A DNA stretch of 64,000 nt, from positions 61,335,317 through 61,399,316 of the forward strand of contig JBCFYV010009882.1 of NCBI GenBank assembly GCA_039000515.1. The letters are read 5' to 3'. The translations under genes were made by a program, and so were the position numbers. The DNA is from Timema cristinae. Its lineage: Eukaryota > Arthropoda > Insecta > Phasmatodea > Timematidae. Below the pieces are notes generated by a model that was not told the origin of the DNA, did not search any database, and was given only the letters and a program-made list of their open reading frames with translations. This document shows positions 36,167 through 49,599 of the stretch, in pieces; within the stretch, counting starts at the first letter, position 1, and every line of letters starts with the position of its first letter.

Positions 36167-37652
36167 GTAACTATCTTTTCATATTATAACCGTGCTATTT
36201 TACATCCGAGTTTGTATACTACATTGCTACTAATAAATATTTCCACAGACACAGCTCAATCAAAATGTCAAGTTATTAGTTCTTAAATACAATGCGACTG
36301 TGTTAATTCGCAACTCTGTCGTGCAAGTGCTTTTATAAACTAGTAGAAATACACATACGAATAAAAAAAAAACAGTGCTTCCTAATCGTGTCTACTTCAT
36401 AATTAACCTTTGTCCTTTTAGTAATACAACCTCAAACAGGTTATGGGCCCAGGAACTCACTAGTTGCAAAGGCTATACAATATTATATTCTAGAATAGTT
36501 GGTCTGATTATAAAAATACCTTTTGTGAATTCGCGCGCATGTTGTATGCGATGCCAGTAAGGTTCACTATATCGTTTTAAGTCATGTGTAATAATGATTT
36601 GTGAGACCACGTTAGAAACTATGGCTTAAATGTTCAGCGTAGCGCACGTCAATACACTTGAACATTATAATTATGACCAATAGAAGTTTCAAATATGGTA
36701 TGCCAAACAGGAAAAAGGAGTAATTTAATGTTGCAAAGGTACCATAGAATAGGCTGCTGTCTACCAAGAAAATAAGTTTGAGAAGTGACAGCAAAGAAGG
36801 AATATGTTGCAATGTTAACTTAAACTTCAGCAATGGATAAAAATAAATAAATGTGGTCACTTTACGAGCACACGTTGAGTGAACACTATCACATAGAGCG
36901 ACTCTGACTATACCTAGCTCCCCTAGCTTAACAATTTGAGTTATGTGCAGTAATATAAATCTAGTAAAATACAGTTAAAGTTTTTGTTTTTGTTTTACAC
37001 TAGCTAAGATGCTTTTTATAAAAAATTATTCCATCTATAAAAAGTTCCTCCTGTTAATTTAGAAGAGTGACAATATCAGATAACCCAAATGGGAACTAAA
37101 ATTTTGGTAATCATGGGACTATACATATTAAAATTAGGAACTTTACTTTATTACTTAGCTAAACACTCTGTTAATGGCTTGATTTAAGAGTTAGGGATGA
37201 GAAACTTTGTCTAAGAGGATATGCGCCCTTATAAGATTGAAGAGAAAGAAGATAGAAAAACTCTATTAATAAATAGGATGTTTACATTCCCTCCCATTGT
37301 ATCCAGCCAAGATTAAAACATCACACTACCCATCAGTGAAAATCCACTATGTGGCAAGTGGGACGCCATTGCCCAGATTATCACCGAAGCTGAGGTTTTA
37401 ATAGCTAGATTTTATCTTAGTATTAGATAAAAAGAATACAATTCACTGACTAATAATATTAGAAACAGATTGGTTCGGTTGATACCACCGTTTCTTCACT
37501 TAAAAATCGGAACAAATATCGGTTACAAAAAGTTTATTTTGGTTTATTTAATTTAATTAAATGGACATTGTATTTTATTAATAAATGAACACATAATTAT
37601 AGCATATTTTTTATGTTAATAGAATCACACATTCCAATTGCTATTTAACCAC

Positions 37653-37916
37653 GGTGACCTGGCGGTTTGGGGTAAGGTGTCAGACTTCTATGCTGGCGGC
37701 CGGGGTTCAATCCTCGGTCCCGGCAAAGATTTATCTGATTACCAAACCCTTCCTTCACCTCTGACAAGACATCTTGTGAATGTGGGGAATGCCAGGCCGC
37801 CACCATGGTTCGGATTCCACGTTAAACTGTAGGTCCCTCATTTCATCTCACAATCACCCTACCATTACACATTAGCGTAAGTGCGTATAACCCGAATGGG
37901 TAGTAAGACGCGGTGC

Positions 37917-37994
<78 letters not shown>
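37653..37994 (+). mobile_element. SINE family B, full length, long (AAT)n tail
   Basis: The head GGTGACCTGGCGGTTTGGGG with B box GGGGTTCAATCC is followed by the body and the shared tail GCGTATAACCCGAATGGGTA through CGCGGTGC, then about 25 AAT triplets. A perfect 11-bp target duplication TATTTAACCAC lies at 37642-37652 and 37995-38005. This shows insertion by reverse transcription, and the uninterrupted tail suggests a young copy. Confidence 0.93.
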
Positions 37995-37996
<2 letters not shown>

Positions 37997-38405
37997 TTTA
38001 ACCACCTTTTACATAAGCAATAAATAATTAGTTTCAAATCTATTCATCTATTTTAGGAACATTAAAATAATCATAATTATTGACAGTTATACTTGTTTTG
38101 GTGGAAGCTAAATGAGTTAATTCTAGTTTGTGTTTTAAGAGTTAATATAAGGACTAACTATCAATAAAAGAAATAATAGATTATGTACATTTCATTGATT
38201 CCAAAACCACTAAGCTATTGGACCTAACCAATTGCTTTTAAAGTTTTAAAAGTAATTACATTAATATTTAGGAATAGATTAAAAAAATTCATCAAGACAA
38301 TTAGTTTTATTTGTAAATTTAAATATATGCTTGGAAGTTTTGGATTAGATAAATTTTTTATCTAATAGTGGAATTATGAAAACTGATTATGAGTGTGTTC
38401 AATTA

Positions 38406-38672
<267 letters not shown>

Positions 38673-38892
38673 TGTGTTCAATTAATAATGTTTTTTCTTA
38701 GAAAGGGATAAACTAATATTTATCGTAGAGTTTAATATTTGATAATTTTCAATGAAAACAGTTGATTCATTATAAACTCTTAAAAGAGACGGAAGGAAAT
38801 CATTTATCTTTCCTGTATAACGTCCTGTATAGCGTTTATCATTTTGAACTTGCTAGAGTACATATAAATATTTACGTGTTCTCTTGTTTCAG

Positions 38893-39011
38893 GCACTCGA
38901 ATAGGCCAAGCATCTGAATGCTTCGTGTACTGGAAAGATCCCATGACCAACGATACATGGGGTCTCAACTTTACATCGCCAATAGACGCCAAACAGTTCC
39001 GGGAATGCTGC
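38893..39011 (+). CDS. sif: still life, coding exon 3: end of WH1/EVH1-like domain
   Basis: It encodes residues 98-137: GTRIGQASECFVYWKDPMTN followed by DTWGLNFTSPIDAKQFRECC. The acceptor is ttgtttcag|gcac and the donor tgc|gtgagt, phase 0. The FVYWKD and WGLNF strands followed by the helix-like DAKQFRECC are typical of the last strands and C-terminal helix of WH1/EVH1 folds. It joins exon 2 in frame (G|GC). Confidence 0.95.
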
Positions 39012-39857
39012 GTGAGTTATTTTACTAGCTCACATTTGTTAAAATACGTCCCTTTTGAATTATCAATAATATTTATTATCTTTATATTAAATAAGATCTC
39101 TTTACGCTTAGCTCTATCTTCAACATAAAAAGATAATAAACACAAGCAAGTAAAATACTATACAGAGGTAAACAACTATTGGAGATTCACCTTAGAGCAT
39201 ATATCAGAAACCACATTCCCACTGGGGCTTACTTTATTTATGACAAACACATACAAAAAATTACGATATCAAACAAAACATATCACATTGCGACTAAACA
39301 GAGAAAATGTCCGAGCTACTATTCAACATAAATAAATCTCCAAGTGTCAACGATTAATGAACCCATTATATAAATTGATGAATGTTAAATAAAATACAGT
39401 TAGCACAATGCATACTATAATTGCGATGCGATCGTAATACAGAAAAGAAACAAATCGATTGGAATATTATCACAGGACAAAGTATTCACTTTTTAAAGAG
39501 GAACATTTTGCCGTTAAATAAAGTGTAAGATCGAACATTCATAAAACGCAAAAATAATATAAATTATTGGTATTTGGATACATGAGATCGTTTTATAATT
39601 AAAGCCATACATTTAGCTAATTCTGATCGCATTTTTAATTTATGTCATAGGTTGAACACGCTATTGTTGTAGAGGTATTGATTCTGGAAGCGAGTTGATC
39701 ATGATTATCTCACAGGAAGGAGTATTGGTGCCAAAGCAAACTTCCGATAGCTATATAACAGATCCATTTTGTAAAACATGTTATTATGTTTTATGTAGAA
39801 TATGGAACCTGAATAATATTAATATAAAAAACTGATAAACTTTAAATCAATTCTAGG

Positions 39858-40150
39858 GGGTATCATCCTATATGGGGTTGAAGTGTGTACACAGAGCTAG
39901 GATACTCGCCATTGAAATGGATTTCTGAAGAATATCATCCAGAAAAACAATAAGAGAAAAGAAAATGAACACAGAGATACTATGATTGATGTACGCTGAG
40001 ACAACTAAAATGAATGAAATCGAAATGAGGAGATTGAGATGGCACAACCACGTTCAGTACAAATAATGGCTATCACCCGTATCCCGAAGAAGATAAGAAA
40101 ATTGGAACCTGAAGGCAGGAGGAGAAGAGGTCGACTCTTAACCCCATGAT
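39858..40150 (+). pseudogene. LINE reverse-transcriptase C-terminal remnant
   Basis: Broken frames read GLKCVHRARILAIEMDF, then MRRLRWHNHVQ and ITRIPKKIRKLEPEGRRRRG. This is the familiar C-terminal region of non-LTR retrotransposon polyproteins in arthropods (EMDFLRRS...RLRWFGHVQRM...P...GRRRRGRP). Several stops and shifts are present. The clade is not assigned. Confidence 0.65.
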
Positions 40151-40539
40151 CTCTCAACGTAGTGTGTTCATTATAGGGATGCAATTTTAAACCAGATTAT
40201 ACAAGGGATCGAAATACTTGAAAAAATGACATTCAAAATGTGATTAAAGTCTCCTTATATGTTCTAATACTCCCCTTTAAAAATTATGTTTTATGTTGCC
40301 TTTATAGGACTTTGTAATGTATATTTGTATGTATGATGTGTTTTGTTGTTCAGCTAGAAGGAAACCTCATCATTGAGGAACATTCGATATAAAATAAAAA
40401 TTTTAGTTCTAATTTATTTCTAATTCGTAAGCTGTGCACCAGCATAATTTTAACTTAGTAGTAATACGTCTTATTACATTTTTATATTAATATATTTATA
40501 TATTTACAAATATTTTATCTACAAATATTCCAAAAGACA

Positions 40540-40567
40540 TAATTATATATATATATATATATATATA
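40540..40567. repeat. (TA)n tract
   Basis: About 13 ta dinucleotides mark the left edge of the first copy of the 2.1-kb repeat. Ta-rich sequence also marks the starts of copies 2 and 3. Confidence 0.85.
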
Positions 40568-41439
40568 ATTTGATGAGCCCGTTTCCGGTAGTAGAAATTA
40601 CGAGGAAATGACTGAACAGATTTTGACACACGACCACTAATTTTAACAGTTAGGAGTCCAGGATGTCGGGAAAAATAGTAGTTTTCCACGAAAACCCGAT
40701 TTTCTCAGAGAATTTTCAGTTTTTTATTCTTTGTTTACCACCATGGAAACCGTTATTTGCTGCATGGCTGTAAATCTCTAAATAAAATATATCTCTTTGG
40801 CTAAAAAATAATAACTCATTCTATATTTGTTGGTCCGAACCCATCACTATTTAATCTTTGGATGAATAATACTCTTTGAATGCTGGTCATAGCACATCTA
40901 AATTGAGATACCTAAAGTTTAGAAACATATATTTTTTATTGGAATGTTGTTATCGTTAATTAGCATTTAAATCAATAATATTGAGCATGATTCAAAAATT
41001 AAAAGGTCAAGTTTATTAAGTTCGTGAAAATATTGTATGCGCTTTGTTTCCGAAATGATAAAATGAATTTTAAACATGTTTTAAGTATGTATTATTTGCC
41101 CAAAAACGATAAATTTGTCTTAAGTAAAGTAAAAAAAATAATAACCATTTAAACTATCCAAGTATGAGATTTGGTGATCAATTTTTCAAAAAATTGGTTT
41201 TGATGTACATATTAGCAAAGAGCAATACAAATACATAAGTCAAGTTATATTTTAATTTTTCTTCTTAAAGTTGAGGAAATACTATTAAAAAGTAATGTTT
41301 TGTGTAGGCCATCTCTCTTTTCAGATTATTAAAAATACAGTAAGTTGACTTATGTTTCCATATTAATTCTTATTTTTAAAGGAATGATATTTCAAAATAC
41401 AGTAATATTTGAGTACCACATCTATATTTTCACATTATA

Positions 41440-41487
41440 TCTCTTTCAGACTCTCTCAAGTTCTCATACACTCTCCTACATTCTTTC

Positions 41488-41571
<84 letters not shown>

Positions 41572-42640
41572 CAAACACACATACTCACGCTCAAAAACAC
41601 TCTTTCTCCTATAATATTTTCTTATTCTCTCTCTCACACATTCTACTCTCACATACACGCTTTATGACGCAATTTCTCTCACATTATCTTTATTTTACTC
41701 TCTCTCTCTCTCTTAAACTCTCTCTTAAACACTCTCTATTTCTCAAACACTCTCTATTCCTCAAACTCTATATATCCTTCCAACACTCTCTCTCTCTCTC
41801 TCTCGAACGTTCTATCACCTTGAATGCTCTCTCACAAACCCTCACGCTCTTTCTCAAATATTCTGACTCAAACTCTCAATCTCACTCTCTCAAACTCTCC
41901 GATTCAAACTATCGCAATCTCAAACTCACTCTCTAAAGCTTTCTCTCTCAAACTCTCTATCGATTTCGCTTTCCAACTCGTTCTCTGATACACTCTTTGT
42001 CTCTTAAACTTCCGCTTTAAATCTCTTTCAATCTAGTTTTCAATATCTAAGATAATCTGTCCCATTCTAACTTTCTCTCTCATACCCTCTCTCACATGCC
42101 CTCACATTTTCTCTTTCTTTCACACAATATTTTTTCAAAAATTTTACACTCTTTCTTTTTCACACACACACTCACTAACACACTTTATCTCGCGTTCTCT
42201 TATACAAATTCTCTTTCTCTCTCACACACGATCTCTTTCACACAATCTCTCTATCTTTCTCTCACACACATTCTATTTATCCTCACACACACACACACAC
42301 ACACACTCACACACTATTTCTCTTCTCCCAGTATTTCACTCTCTAACACATACACATACCCTTACTCGCTGACCTCACTCGCTTGCACTTAATTGCTCAT
42401 TTTCAGTCTCTTAGACTGACTTTTTCACACCTCACACTCATTCTCTCATTTTAACACTCACACTCTCATTTTCACACTTACACTCAAACTAACTTTCTCA
42501 TACTCACACTCACATTTTCACACTCACACTCACTTTCTCATACTCACACTCACATCTCCACACTCATCCACATACTTACACAATCACACATTCAAACATT
42601 TACAATGTAATTTTCACAATCACATTTTATCACTTTCTCC
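41440..42640 (+). repeat. Pyrimidine-rich tract, copy 1
   Basis: About 1.2 kb of ctctc, cacac and tctctaaactc-type sequence, almost free of G on the + strand. It includes (CA)n at 41491-41568. In the sif pre-mRNA it would be a long CU/CA-rich region, of the kind bound by polypyrimidine-tract and CA-repeat binding proteins. That role is inference. Confidence 0.85.
41491..41568. repeat. (CA)n microsatellite
   Basis: About 39 uninterrupted ca dinucleotides. The HTHTHT reading frame across it is an artefact. Confidence 0.97.
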
Positions 42641-43263
42641 ATTATATATCCTTATATATTATTTGATAAGCTCTTTTCCGGTAATATAAATTATGAGGAA
42701 ATGACTAAGCAGATTTTGACAATCTACCTCTCATTTTAACGTTTAGGAGTCCAGGATGTCGGCAAAAATAGTAGTTTTCCAAGAAAACCCCATTTTCACA
42801 GAGAATTTTCCGTTTTTTTTTATTCTTTGTTTAGTCACCATGGAAACGGTTATTTGCTGCATGTCTTTAAATCTCTAAATTAAATATATTTCTTTGGCTA
42901 AAAAATAAATCAATCTTTATTTTGGTTGGTCCAAAGACATCATATTTTCTATTTGAATGAATATTTATCTTTTGATGCTGGTCATAACATATAAATTGAG
43001 ATTCATAACCTGAGGAAACATTTATTTTTATTTGAATGTTGTTATCGTTAATTTGCATATAAATATATAATATTGAGCATAATTCGAAATTTAAGAACTG
43101 AAGTTGTTAAATTCGTAAAAATATATTCTACGTTTTGTTTCACGCATGATAAAATTATTTTTAAATATATTTTGGTATGTATTATAAGACAAAGACGATA
43201 AGATGATCTTGAATAATGTTTAAAAAAGAGCTATTTAAATATCTAAGAGGTAGTTTGGATATT

Positions 43264-43370
43264 GATTTTTTTCAAATAATGGGTTTTGATGTTAAGTTAT
43301 TCAAACAATGGGTTTTGATGTTAAATTTATTTAAATAATTGGTTTTGATGTTCATTTTATCAAATAGTAT
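43264..43370. repeat. Three copies of a ~34-bp unit inside copy 2
   Basis: A ttcaaataatgggttttgat-type unit is present three times here but only once at the matching place in copy 1 (about 41185-41215), so it expanded after the 2.1-kb duplication. Confidence 0.75.
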
Positions 43371-43559
43371 CACAATACAAATACATAGGTTAAGCTTTGT
43401 TTTCATTTTATTGTTTAATTTTGAGAATATAATACTTAAAAGAAATGTTTTGTGAACTCCATATATCTTTTCACATTCTTACAAATAGATTGAGTTCACT
43501 TATGTTTTCATGTTGATATTTAATTTTGAGGGAATGATATTTCAAAGTACCATATATTT

Positions 43560-44750
43560 GAGTACCACATTTATATTTTCACATTCTCTCTCTATATCAG
43601 ACTTTCTCACGCTCTCACACATATACTCTCATACTTTCTCCTTCACACACACCCTATGAAACACCCTCTTTATTATATTATTTTCTCATTCTCTCTCTCA
43701 TAATTTATTCCTCTTTCTCACACACTCTCTACCCTCATATACACTCTTTATCACACAATTTATCTCATATTTTCTTTATATACACTCTCTCTTAAGCTCT
43801 CTCTTAAGCTCTCTCTTTCATTGCTCTTTCTTTCTCAAACGCTCTATCTTTCTCGAACACTCCCTCTCAAACTCTCCCTATCTCTAACACTTTCTTTCTC
43901 TTGAACACACTCTCTCCCTCGAACGATCTAACTCTTGAATGCTCTCTCACAATCGCCCGCTCTTTCTGTCGAAATCTCTCTCTCAAACTCCCTCTATCTC
44001 AAACTCTCTGACTTAAACTTTCTCTATCTCCCTCTAACTTTCTCAAACTCTCTGAATCAAACTCCCACTTTTTCAATCTCACTCTTTCAATTTCTTACTC
44101 TCTCGCTTAAACCCGTTCTATCTCTCAAACGCTCTTTATATCAAACTCGCTTTCTCAATTTATGTTACTAACTCTTTCTCTCAAGCACTATCTCTTTTAA
44201 ATTCTTGCTCTAACGCTCTTTCAATCTAATTTTTTTTCACTAAACTTATTCCTCCCTCTAACTTTCTCTCTCAAACTTTCACATGCCTTCACATTTTCTC
44301 TATCTTTCACACAATATTTCTCCCAAAATTTTGCATGCTTTCTTTCTCTCTCTCACACATACACATACACACACACACTCCCTCACACACTTTATCACGC
44401 ATACTCCCTTACATAATCTCTTTCTTTCTCACACACACTTGCTGACTTTCTCTCTTTCACACACTCTCACTTTCTCTCGCGCACTCTCTCTCTCTCTCTC
44501 CTCAAACACACACTCTTTTCTCTTTTCCCAGTATTTCTTTCTCTAACACATGCACATACTCTCACTATCACTTGCTCACACTCACTCGATCTCTCTCATT
44601 TAATATTCTCAGTCTCTTACACTCACTTTCTCACACCTCACACTCTCATTTTCACACTCATTCTCTCACACTCACCCACTCACTTATTCAATCACACACT
44701 AAAACACTTACACTCTCATTTTCCCAATCTATCACATTCTATCACTCCTT
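43560..44750 (+). repeat. Pyrimidine-rich tract, copy 2
   Basis: It has the same composition and layout as 41440-42640 but lacks the long (CA)n run, so the CA expansion is specific to copy 1. Confidence 0.85.
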
Positions 44751-45599
44751 CTATCATATATATTATATATAATTTTATAAGCCCGTTTCTAGTAAGAGAA
44801 ATTGCGAGGAAATGACATAACAGAATTTGACAAAAGAACACTCATTTTATAGATAAGGGAATCAGAATGCCGGTAAAAATAGTGGCTTAACACTAAAATC
44901 CTAAAATCCTAAAATTCTAATGGCATTGGGTCAAATGGTTGACAAAAACTTAAATATCGCTACAATTCATGTGCAAATAAAAATAATTAAATACCGACAT
45001 AAATAAAAGAAACTGCTAGAAAAGACAATAGTATTGATTCCACGGTGTAATTACACCTGGTAAATTAATCATTCACTCTCCAGAGGTTGTTCATCCTGCT
45101 AGATCGAAGGCTAAAGACATTTGTTTGATCTTTTAAGGTATATCTTTAACCTGCCAAATCACCTTTAACTACAAAAGAGAATAATGTACTTCGCCATACA
45201 TGTATTTTCCTAGTTCACTTGTATATATCATAGCTTTGTTTTGTACCACGATCGCTGCTGAAGCAACTTTTCAAAATTTAAATTTTGTACTGGACTTATA
45301 TCATTATAGAATAATTAATCCTGACATATCTGATGAGGCACTGAATATAATCAGCGGCTACTTATGGTACTCATCATCAAAAGAAACAGCCAGTCACTCT
45401 TCGACAAAAAAGGGCCAATAGAAAAAAATCAAAACGGGAAAAGTTTATGGAATTGAGGTAAAGTGTATAAGAGATGATTAAAGGTTTCAATATTCACCAG
45501 AAGAATCTAAACGCCTTTGTATGTAAGGGTTTGAAAAATTTTGTATCCAATAAACACAAAATTTCCTCAACCGATTCCTAATTCCAGATATATTTTTTA

Positions 45600-45720
45600 A
45601 AATATACGACTCCTCAACTTGTCAAACCCGGGATGACTAGGAAAATTCGTCTGGAGGTGGTCTGTAAATTAAAAATTCCTAACAACACGGCCGAAAGAGG
45701 AGTGAAATTAATGTAAGTTT
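45600..45720 (+). pseudogene. Short coding remnant of unknown element
   Basis: One frame reads MTRKIRLEVVCKLKIPNNT followed by AERGVKLM, which resembles an AERGV-containing motif I associate with uncharacterised repetitive arthropod proteins. The nearby ORF at 45200-45421 (73 codons, hydrophobic start) may belong with it, but I cannot name it. Confidence 0.3.
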
Positions 45721-46139
45721 ACAACAAAACTATAAACAATAACATTTTGGGTTTCAAATGGTAAAATGCTAACATTTATAATAATATGAACTGCAGGAAA
45801 TAAACTTTATAAAAAGAAATATAAAATATTATGATTTTATTACTGTACTATAATTTTTAAATACTAGATGAAAATGTTTTCTTTTAATTTTTGTGTTGTA
45901 GATTGTAATAATTAAAATCTTACGAGAACACTTTATTAGTAATTGATGCTCTCTCCTTCAAAAGATAATCTTTTTCACAAATTTTGTGCTAAGAGATATT
46001 AATTTATCATAAATACATAATTTTGAGAACGTTTACCTATTTTTTTAAAATGTTTTCACACTTCTTTTTTATTATAAGAAGAGAATTATTTGGGGTCGAG
46101 ACTATAACAAGACATCCTATGGTTTGCAAAATATAGCTA

Positions 46140-46700
46140 TATACCACCATAATATATATATATATATATATATTATATACATATATTATTAGATATATTT
46201 TTATAAGATCTCTTATATGTATATAATATATTAAAAAATATATTATGTATATTGAAACAATATATAAAATATGTATATTAGATATATTATGTATAATATA
46301 TCATAGATATTAAATAATATTTTATGTAAATTATGTGTTATATATAATATCTAAATATAATATGTACCATATATTTTATAAGTTGAATATATTATAAAAG
46401 TATCACTAATATATACCGTATATATAAGATATTTTATATAATATACGTAATATATAATATAATATTATTATATATTTTAAATTAGAATGTATTTAATATA
46501 ATATATATTTATAATCAGAACACTCAAATTGCCTGTAGTCAAACCATATCCTATTTCGTATTAGATTAAAAGTATATAATATAATACAATATGTATAATA
46601 TATAAAATATATAATATATAGATATATATTTTATATTATATGTAAGAAATATAAAGTGTATTCTATACCCCTATTTTATTTATTATATATACTTTTAATA
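46140..46700. repeat. AT-only, self-complementary stretch
   Basis: About 560 bases made mostly of tata/atata/aatata words, with many possible short hairpins. It contains the inverted pair tcctatttcgtat-aga-t and aatatattatgaaatagg. No gene is present. Confidence 0.6.
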
Positions 46701-48689
46701 TATTATGAAATAGGTTCTGATTTGACTACGGATAATATGAATTTTCTGATTTTAACTAATTATTGAGAACATGTTATTTGAAACTTCTTATAACTATATG
46801 TACGATCTATATATCTGTATTAGGCCTCTAATTTACAGGATGAACCAAATGTCATGCACCAGAAGGATGAATAAAATAAATTAAAGAATTATAACCCATT
46901 TGTAACAACTTTTTATAGTGTATGTTTGAAATGATTGCTATTGGTTTGAAAACACATTCAAACGCTTTACCTAAATAATGCTTGAAAAAGTCCAAGTAGC
47001 CTTTAGCTAACATTCAACAGTGCCTCGTATTCATAGCCATTAGCTTGAAAATTGTTGATAATTATTTCAAAATGCAATTATTCTTAACTTTGTTGGAAGA
47101 AAAATAATATCCTTCACTAAGAGAAAATTTTATAAAAAACCCCACCAATAAAGCATATATCACTATGTAAATAGGATTACCTGTGACATTTCTTTGATAA
47201 AAATAATTTCAGATTATTTTATATTTGATCATTCAAGCACAAACTATAATCCAAGGTTCATTATGCACGTAAGTAGCTTTCATCGAATTAACATTACTGC
47301 ATGATTAACAAAAATCATGGTGCCTAAGTACATGATGTCTTTAGTATAATGTATCCTCATCACTTAACAAGATTTCAACATCCAACAAAAAATAACTTTT
47401 GCAATCAATCTGTGTTTTAACCGAGCAGATTCTGAACAAGTTTAATTTTATTTGGAATTTATTTTTGCAAGAGTATAATATATTTGACATGAATATACTA
47501 TTACATTCTCTAACATACCCGTTGTTTCAAGACTATAAAATATTACTTTAGTTATTAAATATACAGTAATTATATATAAAAGTAGTTAAACTTATTTATT
47601 CATAAAATTGTCATACTAATTTTTTTTAAATATTTACCTCTGATTATTAAATAATACTGATTCCAAATTAATTTCAATTAATTTTCAACACTCTTTAAGC
47701 TGTGACAATGTAATTACATCTTAATTAATAAACAAACAATTAAAGCAATTCATCACTTAATCTCTTACAATACAATTCATTACTCTATCTTAACATATTC
47801 GTAGATTTTTGTGTTTTATTTTTAATCTCCGCCAAGATTATTTTCTATTTAACTGGATCAATAATTACAAATTATGTTTTTGCCTTTTGAGGGCAAATAT
47901 CAAAATTTCCATATTGTTTGAAATAAATTATATCACACAGTGATTTATTAATCGATTGGAAATCTGTGTAAATTCTATTCGTTAAAATCTCAAACAAATA
48001 AGTTATACGATTTAGGATCTATCCTATATATTAGTGAAACATCAAAGATACCATCAAGACAAAAATATTTTTAAATATGTTTTGTACTAAATAATGTTCT
48101 AAATATTAAAGGTTTAAATTATTGTTGTATGTAGAATACCGCCACAGAATAAAACTCTAAATTAGTCTAGATTAAACAAAAATTATATTATTAACCTTTT
48201 ATATATATAATAATTATATGGATTAAATTGAAAATTTTATGATTTAATTAGAAAAATATGTAAAAAGAGTTTTGGGATAGTTAGTTTTAGGAGAGGTACC
48301 ATTCTTAAAAATAATTTGTTTCTAGATTAAATTTGAAAGTAGCCTATTTTTTTAATAAATATCTAAAGTGATACTGCAAGTCACTGTTCAACTATAATTG
48401 TTTGCATCTAACTTCAACCACCCTTAGAAAATCTAGACCAGGTAGCAAGCACTTCTACATAATATGCTGGCGTCTTATTGCCTACCAAGATAACACGCCA
48501 TTTGCACTAGCCATAGTAAGATTTTATTGTGAAAATTTTATTTGAGGTATTTAACGTGCACTTTCTGAACCAACTGATTATGATATTATCACACGACTAA
48601 TATACTAACTTAAATCTATAACAGACACAATATCCCGCGTCCAGCTGTTAAATTATCACTGTTAAAGAGGGAAACCCACACTTCTCCAA

Positions 48690-48775
48690 TACTACATTTT
48701 TATGGAAATGCCAGGTATCAAATCCAGGACCTTAGTTCAGCAGACAAACACGCTACCAACTGGGCCAAGGTGTCA
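48690..48775 (-). mobile_element. tRNA-derived SINE-like sequence
   Basis: The - strand reads TTGGCCCAGTTGGTAGCGTG as A-box region and GTCCTGGATTTGATACCTGG around the B box. The acceptor arm is not complementary and no tail is obvious. Confidence 0.5.
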
Positions 48776-49163
48776 GACGGTATGAAACGATCATATAATA
48801 CACACATATTTGTCGTTGGTAACACAGTGACAATTTACTATATTATTAGAGCTATTGTATAGGTATTTATATAATTTATTAAAAGGGAAAACTATATATC
48901 ACAAGACCTCTAAGGTATGAGCACGTGATAGAAATTCAATCTATTTTTCTAGCTGTCAGATAAGAAGATTCTTCCTATTAAAATTTGACTTCAATCTATT
49001 ATGAGATTACTATGCAACTAAACTACTTAAATAATTTTTTTTTTTCGTTCAAAACTCTAACAGGAGATTGATATTTGTATTGATGTTGAAATTTTGATTT
49101 ACTTAGTTCAAATAGGACTTAAGATAATAATTTTTGTTTCATTTTAAATGTTCCTCTTTTCAG

Positions 49164-49362
49164 TCCCCTTCATTCAAATTTTCGAGAAAAGCATCTTCGT
49201 CTTACTCGCTCAAACTGGAACCCCCAAACAAACAGAAATTGAAGGCGAAACGGAAACCAGTGTCTACGCCAGCTTCCCCGAGTCGTTCCAGAGAACCGCA
49301 GTGCACGTGTATGACCGCAGAGCAATATGCGCGCCTTCGAGCCCAGGACCCACGTTACCGAG
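49164..49362 (+). CDS. sif: still life, coding exon 4: basic linker
   Basis: It encodes residues 138-203 plus one base: SPSFKFSRKASSSYSLKLEP, then KQKLKAKRKPVSTPASPSRS and CTCMTAEQYARLRAQDPRYR. This is highly conserved in insect still life as I remember it. The basic Lys/Arg-Ser segment follows the WH1/EVH1-like domain and could be a phosphorylation or membrane-contact region (inference). The acceptor is ttcctcttttcag|tccc and the donor cgag|gtgagt, phase 1. Two ORFs overlap here; only the frame joined to exon 3 is real. Confidence 0.94.
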
Positions 49363-49599
49363 GTGAGTCATACAAACTACCTACACAGACTAGGTTATGG
49401 AATATCATACAGAGTTTGATCTTGAATGACATCTATCAATGAGCTTAATGGATCATCCAAATTATAGACAATATTTACTTATTTAATTACTATCTGGAGA
49501 GTATATCGCGAATAAAATGTTTTCAAACACTTATCTTATATATAAAGGAAAGGTTGTGTCCTTACTTCGTATAACTTATATAATTAATCCAAACAACTA

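Larger units (their letters stand above)
40560..44890. repeat. Tandem repeat of a 2.1-kb unit, two full copies and a truncated third
   Basis: The landmark aggaaatga occurs at 40603, 42696 and 44807, so the period is 2093-2111 bases. Each full unit has about 0.9 kb of AT-rich sequence (gcccgtttccggtagtagaa, ggagtccaggatgtcgg, accatggaaac, gttgttatcgttaatt, ggttttgatgt, tttgagtaccaca) followed by about 1.1 kb of CT/CA-rich sequence. Copy 3 stops about 140 bases in. The copies have diverged moderately. ORFs here translate to Ser/Leu/His/Thr runs and are not genes. Confidence 0.9.
39012..49163 (+). other. sif: sif intron 3 (10.2 kb, phase 0)
   Basis: The donor is gtgagt and the acceptor ttcctcttttcag. 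Listed separately are a LINE remnant, the repeated 2.1-kb unit with CT-rich tracts, an AT-palindromic stretch and a tRNA-like SINE. I see nothing in about 39020-39850, 40170-40550, 46750-48670 and 48790-49160 apart from AT-rich sequence. Confidence 0.88.

Noticed and set aside
41409..41936. 175-codon ORF rich in His/Thr/Ser/Leu
   Set aside because: It is a translation of (CA)n and CT-rich repeats; all frames are open because the tract lacks stop-forming words.
42096..44772. Further Ser/Leu/His/Thr-rich ORFs
   Set aside because: Same cause: low-complexity CT/CA sequence in the repeated unit.
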